This document shows, one piece after another, positions 60,549-64,000 of a stretch of 64,000 nt of DNA. Position numbers and translations under genes: made by a program. Position 1 is the stretch's first letter; each line of letters starts with the position of its first letter. The stretch comes from Nitrosomonadales bacterium (GTDB lineage Bacteria; Pseudomonadota; Gammaproteobacteria; Burkholderiales; Gallionellaceae): NCBI GenBank assembly GCA_016195965.1, contig JACPYR010000095.1, forward strand, positions 28,050 to 92,049. The letters are read 5' to 3'. The notes beneath the pieces are model-generated. The model made no database searches. It worked only from the letters and a program-made list of their open reading frames with translations, and was not told the origin of the DNA.

Positions 60549-61133
60549 ATGAAATTTAATCGCTTTGTGATGAGTGCACTGCTGGGCAGTTTGATGGCAT
60601 CAGCAAGCTTTGATGTGCTAGCCGCAACGTCTGCGAGTGAAATGGCCGTTGTTACTGCCCCGTTGCCTTCGTCCGGATTTTATGCGGGCTTTGGCTTCGG
60701 TTATGCGCCCGTATCGGGGTCGAGTTTGATCACTTCATCGAACGGCTGGTCAGTTGATGGCCGTGCCGGTTATGCGTTCAATCGTAACTGGTCTGCAGAA
60801 GTGGCTTTTGACGGCATCACCTCCGTCAAATCCGGCACTGTTGATGTCGGCATCAGCATCTTTTCGGCTTCGCTTGTTGGTTACTATCCGGTCAAAGAAA
60901 ATATAGATTTGTACGGAAAAGTCGGGTATGCCAATGCAAATGTCGGATTTATTTCGCTTGGTAGCAGCGTCGATCAGACCAAAACGGGTTTGACCTATGG
61001 TTTTGGTGTTGAGCTTGGGCATGGAAATAAGAATTCGCTACGTCTGGGTATGGATCATTACGACCTGTCTGCGTGGCCGACGCTTCCGATTTCGGCCAAC
61101 AACTTCACCTTGTCTATTGATTTCAGGTTCTGA
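60549..61133 (+). CDS. Outer-membrane beta-barrel protein
   Basis: 194 residues. Signal MKFNRFVMSALLGSLMASASFDVLA, then alternating strands (SGFYAGFGFGYAPVSG, WSVDGRAGYAFNRNWSAEVAFDG, DLYGKVGYANANVGF) and a C-terminal FTLSIDFRF ending in Phe, the mark for outer-membrane insertion. It belongs to the small OmpA-like/OmpW-like eight-stranded group. AAGGAAGGAAA lies before the ATG. Confidence 0.85.
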   Translation: MKFNRFVMSALLGSLMASASFDVLAATSASEMAVVTAPLPSSGFYAGFGFGYAPVSGSSLITSSNGWSVDGRAGYAFNRNWSAEVAFDGITSVKSGTVDVGISIFSASLVGYYPVKENIDLYGKVGYANANVGFISLGSSVDQTKTGLTYGFGVELGHGNKNSLRLGMDHYDLSAWPTLPISANNFTLSIDFRF

Positions 61134-61192
61134 TTATTTAAATACACAAACGGTCCGGATGGGATGGGCAATATTTTATGGAGGGGAGAATG

Positions 61193-61975
61193 ATGGCTGG
61201 CGGATTGATCAAGGGTGGACTGTTGCTCATCGTTGTAGTGACATTAGCAGGGTGCGCAACCAAGGGGAACTATGTTTCAACCAATTTAAGCAGCGATGAG
61301 CAAGGCCGCCTCGAAAAAGGTAGTCTGGTGAAGTTGCAGCGGATATTGCCGGACAGTCCCGCTGAAAAACTAGTGCTGTCACCGGCGATGTACACCAACG
61401 GCGTATATGTATGCGCCATTGAAAGCCTGTCCAAATCCTGTTTGCCCAGTCTGGGGCGCTTGGTGTCCGATAAGCTGGCGCGCAAGGGAATCGTGATTGC
61501 CCGTGATCAGAGCACGGCTGATGCAACCTTGTATTTCGAAACCTGGTTCAGTAGCTTTTCAACTCATGCAAGCCTGGTCAAGAGCAGCGACAACCCAACT
61601 GTGCTGGGCAAGGACTTTGCCGCCAAAATGGAACAGAGCCTTGCAACTGGGAAGGATGCCGATGTCCATAAGCCGTTTACTTTAGCCGGTGATCCGATAT
61701 CGCTGATTGCGCTCAATTCGAACGACGACCAGAAATTTGTTTACGTGGCCTTAACGGCAGTCGACATGAAGGATGCGATCGATTTTCCCGGAGAAGGCGA
61801 GAAACATGTTGGCGCAAGCAAGAATCCTTGGGTCAAGCTAGGTGTGGTTCCCAGCGCTCGCACTTTGATTGGTAATTATGACGGCGAAGTACCGACGCCC
61901 CAAGCTGTCACCCCAATGCTCAATGATGCGATTGATCTTTTGGTAGAGCGGGTAGGGCAGGTTCCCAAGAAATAA
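61193..61975 (+). CDS. Predicted lipoprotein, hypothetical
   Basis: About 260 residues. LLLIVVVTLAGCATKGNYV gives a lipobox LAGC. The rest (LVKLQRILPDSPAEKLVLSPAMYTNGVYVCAIESLSKSCLPSLGRLVSDKLARKGIVIARDQSTADATLYFETWFSS) is a periplasmic domain of unknown family. GGAGGGGAG is four bases before ATG 61193. It follows the outer-membrane protein gene by about 55 bases, so co-transcription is possible. Confidence 0.7.
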   Translation: MAGGLIKGGLLLIVVVTLAGCATKGNYVSTNLSSDEQGRLEKGSLVKLQRILPDSPAEKLVLSPAMYTNGVYVCAIESLSKSCLPSLGRLVSDKLARKGIVIARDQSTADATLYFETWFSSFSTHASLVKSSDNPTVLGKDFAAKMEQSLATGKDADVHKPFTLAGDPISLIALNSNDDQKFVYVALTAVDMKDAIDFPGEGEKHVGASKNPWVKLGVVPSARTLIGNYDGEVPTPQAVTPMLNDAIDLLVERVGQVPKK

Positions 61976-62019
61976 CCAACTCAGATATTCATTTCATCCT
62001 TTATCAGGAACTTTACATC

Positions 62020-63624
62020 ATGCAAATTAGCAACGCATTACGCAAAGCAGTCACACGCGGAATTGGCTTAAACGTTGTCATTCTATTAACACTGGCCGGA
62101 TGTGGGGGCGGCGGCAGCGGAAGTTCAACCGCCACATCAAGCACCTTGGGTGCAGTAGCAGCCGTGGGTTATCCGATTGTCGGCGGCGTAGTCCAGGTCA
62201 AGTGCGCCAGCGGTCCCGTGCTCGGCACTACAACGGGCAGCACGGGAACATGGCAAGTTATCTTATCCGCGGGGCAGAGCTTACCTTGTGCGGTTGAGAT
62301 TAAAGGTGGGACGATCAACAACGTAGCCAATAACACGAGTTACCATTCTATCGCTACGGTCACGGGCACCGTAAACGTCACTCCACTTACGGATTTGTTG
62401 GTGGCCAATCTGGCGGCGCAAGATCCAGGTACCTGGTTCGCTGGGTTGAGTACCTCTCCTGCGAAGTTGGCTGCCATTACCCAAGCTAAGGTAGACTCCG
62501 CACTTGCCAATTTACGTTCAGCCTTGAGCGGACTTGTTCCGCTGAGCACGATTAACCCTATCACCACATCATTTTTTGCTATCCCTGGTAACGCGATCGA
62601 CGATATGCTGGCAGCGCTGCAAGCAGCGATAACTAATTCCGGTGGCAGTTATACATACTCGACTTTGTTGAATGCAGCATCCACCATCAGCTTCACAACT
62701 GCGGTTGCCGCGCTTAACACCGCGCTACCGGTCGCCTATGCAGGCACGACCAGTGGCAGTGTTCCTTCTGTAACCGGGATGAATCCGGTCTCGGGTGCGG
62801 CAGGCACACTGGTAACCATAACGGGAACGCATTTCAGCACGACGGCGGCCAGCAACATTGTCAGTTTCAACGGCGTCCAAGCCAGCGTAACCAGTGCTAC
62901 TATTTCGCAGCTGGTCGTAACTGTTCCAGCAACGGCAACCAGTGGCAATGTCACAGTCACAGTGGGTGGCAATACAGCAACTTTGGCTACAGGCTTTATA
63001 GTAACGCCAGCCGCTAGTGGCGGTAGCGGTGGTTCCGGCATGGCTGCCCAATACTTCACCAAGAAAGCAGTGGGCAACACTTGGACGTGGTCAACATCAG
63101 GTGGATCAGATACCGCGACTATTATTACTCCACTGACTGGGATGGAGAAACTTGCCTTGTTTCCTAGCGCTCAGCCTGATGCAATATATTTCAACAATAC
63201 GTGTATCAGGAATGGCTCATCATGCTCACCGTATAAATCCATTCATCAAATTGATTCTTCAGGCGCGCTGATCTCCAAAGCTGATGCCCTTTCCTGGTTA
63301 TACTTCCAGCAGACGATATTCCCAGCCACTTTCTCGGTGGGAACGTCTTGGGTTTATCAAGCGGGTGGCGGGGGATTAGGGCAGGCAGTTAATGCAACAA
63401 TTGTTGCTTTCAACGTCACTCGCACTGTTCCAGCCGGAACGTTTAACGATTGCATCCAAATAAATATGAGCGAATCATCTGGCTCGAATACATTGAACTA
63501 CGCCTTGTATTATTCGCCGACAGTAGGCAATTATGTTGAAACGACGGTTTCTTCATCTACTTCCGGTGTTGTAAAGTGGTCTTATAGTGGGCAGTTGCAA
63601 GCTGGTTACATAGCCAACCCTTGA
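62020..63624 (+). CDS. Lipoprotein with IPT/TIG domain
   Basis: 534 residues. Signal with lipobox LAGC (VVILLTLAGCGGGG), Gly/Ser-rich linker, a helical middle, then an IPT/TIG Ig-like domain: MNPVSGAAGTLVTITGTHFSTTAASNIVSFNG... NVTVTVGGNTATLATGF (residues about 250-330). The C-terminal 200 residues are a beta-rich domain (YFTKKAVGNTWTWSTSGGSDT). Probably surface or periplasmic. Function unknown. Confidence 0.8.
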   Translation: MQISNALRKAVTRGIGLNVVILLTLAGCGGGGSGSSTATSSTLGAVAAVGYPIVGGVVQVKCASGPVLGTTTGSTGTWQVILSAGQSLPCAVEIKGGTINNVANNTSYHSIATVTGTVNVTPLTDLLVANLAAQDPGTWFAGLSTSPAKLAAITQAKVDSALANLRSALSGLVPLSTINPITTSFFAIPGNAIDDMLAALQAAITNSGGSYTYSTLLNAASTISFTTAVAALNTALPVAYAGTTSGSVPSVTGMNPVSGAAGTLVTITGTHFSTTAASNIVSFNGVQASVTSATISQLVVTVPATATSGNVTVTVGGNTATLATGFIVTPAASGGSGGSGMAAQYFTKKAVGNTWTWSTSGGSDTATIITPLTGMEKLALFPSAQPDAIYFNNTCIRNGSSCSPYKSIHQIDSSGALISKADALSWLYFQQTIFPATFSVGTSWVYQAGGGGLGQAVNATIVAFNVTRTVPAGTFNDCIQINMSESSGSNTLNYALYYSPTVGNYVETTVSSSTSGVVKWSYSGQLQAGYIANP

Positions 63625-63777
63625 TTAGTGAAGTCGTCCACACACTGGAAGTCAGCAGTCGACTGAGGTTAATAGAATGAACGCCCAACTTGCCAGAGTT
63701 AAGCACAAAATTCTGGATACCCTCATCAATCTATATAAAGGATAGGGACGTTATGACGAGTCCTACAGAGTTGCGAG

Positions 63778-64000
63778 TTATTTTGACTGGGGACTGTTCT
63801 GTTTCAGCTGTTGTATGCAATCCAGCGCTGCCAGCTTGTAGCACTCAGCGAGTGTTGGATAGTTAAAAACGTTGGTGACTAGGTCGCGCACGTTGCCATG
63901 CAGGTTCATCACCAGTTGCCCGATGTGGATCAGTTCACTGGCTTGTTCGCCGACGATATGCACACCCAGCAGTTTTTCATTGCGCGCATCAACGATCAGC
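63778..64000 (-). CDS. sthA: Soluble pyridine nucleotide transhydrogenase, 3' part
   Basis: The final about 74 codons are on the minus strand and run off the window edge. Translation reads ...NEKLLGVHIVGEQASELIHIGQLVMNLHGNVRDLVTNVFNYPTLAECYKLAALD, the C-terminal dimerisation domain of flavoprotein disulfide-reductase-like SthA. SthA balances NADH and NADPH with FAD. The full gene lies beyond the window, so this is a partial call. Confidence 0.8.
   Translation of the reverse strand, partial: LIVDARNEKLLGVHIVGEQASELIHIGQLVMNLHGNVRDLVTNVFNYPTLAECYKLAALDCIQQLKQNSPQSK

Noticed and set aside
63677..63745. A 22-codon frame MNAQLARVKHKILDTLINLYKG
   Set aside because: Has a plausible ribosome site but is too short to support as a gene.

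Overview
The window reads as a chromosomal segment of a betaproteobacterium. Nitrosomonadales/Gallionellaceae-like is an inference from the bamD/rluD/pgeF order, the diheme cytochrome c and the overall gene style; it was not tested by any search. It has three parts: a host segment with many small stress and detoxification genes (1-32057), a roughly 22.7 kb integrative element in tRNA-Arg (32058-54832), and a second smaller element or its remnant followed by envelope genes (54833-64000).

1-13455 is almost entirely plus-strand and tightly packed. It holds two cupins, an ArsN2-like and other GNAT acetyltransferases, two tautomerases, a TrmO-like enzyme, YciI, DUF1330, DUF1272, DUF4442, a GST, a CPBP protease, a peroxiredoxin, an OsmC, a VOC protein, an M23 peptidase, an MDR oxidoreductase and a cytochrome c. 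It shows clear scars: a tautomerase/YciI module duplicated and truncated reciprocally around trmO-DUF1272, a frameshifted membrane gene, and a LysR gene with an internal deletion beside pirin. 14332-31944 carries pirin, an Old Yellow Enzyme, htpX with a sigma-32-like promoter and two short related inverted-repeat elements around it, a kelch lipoprotein, a frameshifted lipoprotein, mlaA, a NUDIX gene, bamD, rluD, pgeF, a TPR-methyltransferase fusion, a beta-propeller protein, lysC and tRNA-Ser(GCU).

The element in tRNA-Arg(ACG) is bounded by the intact tRNA on the left and a diverged copy of its 3' half on the right. Both are followed by a similar hairpin terminator, and both ends carry the same 24-bp direct repeat. 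A P4-type integrase sits at the right end; a primase-helicase and AlpA-type regulator form the left module. The cargo is a defence island: an SNF2 helicase, DUF4391, an AAA ATPase plus RloB pair, a type III methyltransferase (Mod), a small HTH protein, RhuM and a type III restriction subunit (Res). Two unrecognised co-transcribed genes run divergently from the helicase. The likely logic is that Mod protects DNA and Res cuts unmodified DNA, while the helicase, DUF4391, RhuM and AAA/RloB proteins extend or regulate immunity. That last part is inference.

Right of the element are a second tyrosine recombinase, an overlapping excisionase-like gene, small unrecognised genes, and about 1 kb (58400-59450) with no convincing gene but many perfect hairpins closed by GNRA loops when read on the minus strand. 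This is a candidate large structured RNA, possibly a group II intron fragment. The window ends with an XRE regulator, an outer-membrane barrel, two lipoproteins and the 3' end of a soluble transhydrogenase gene.
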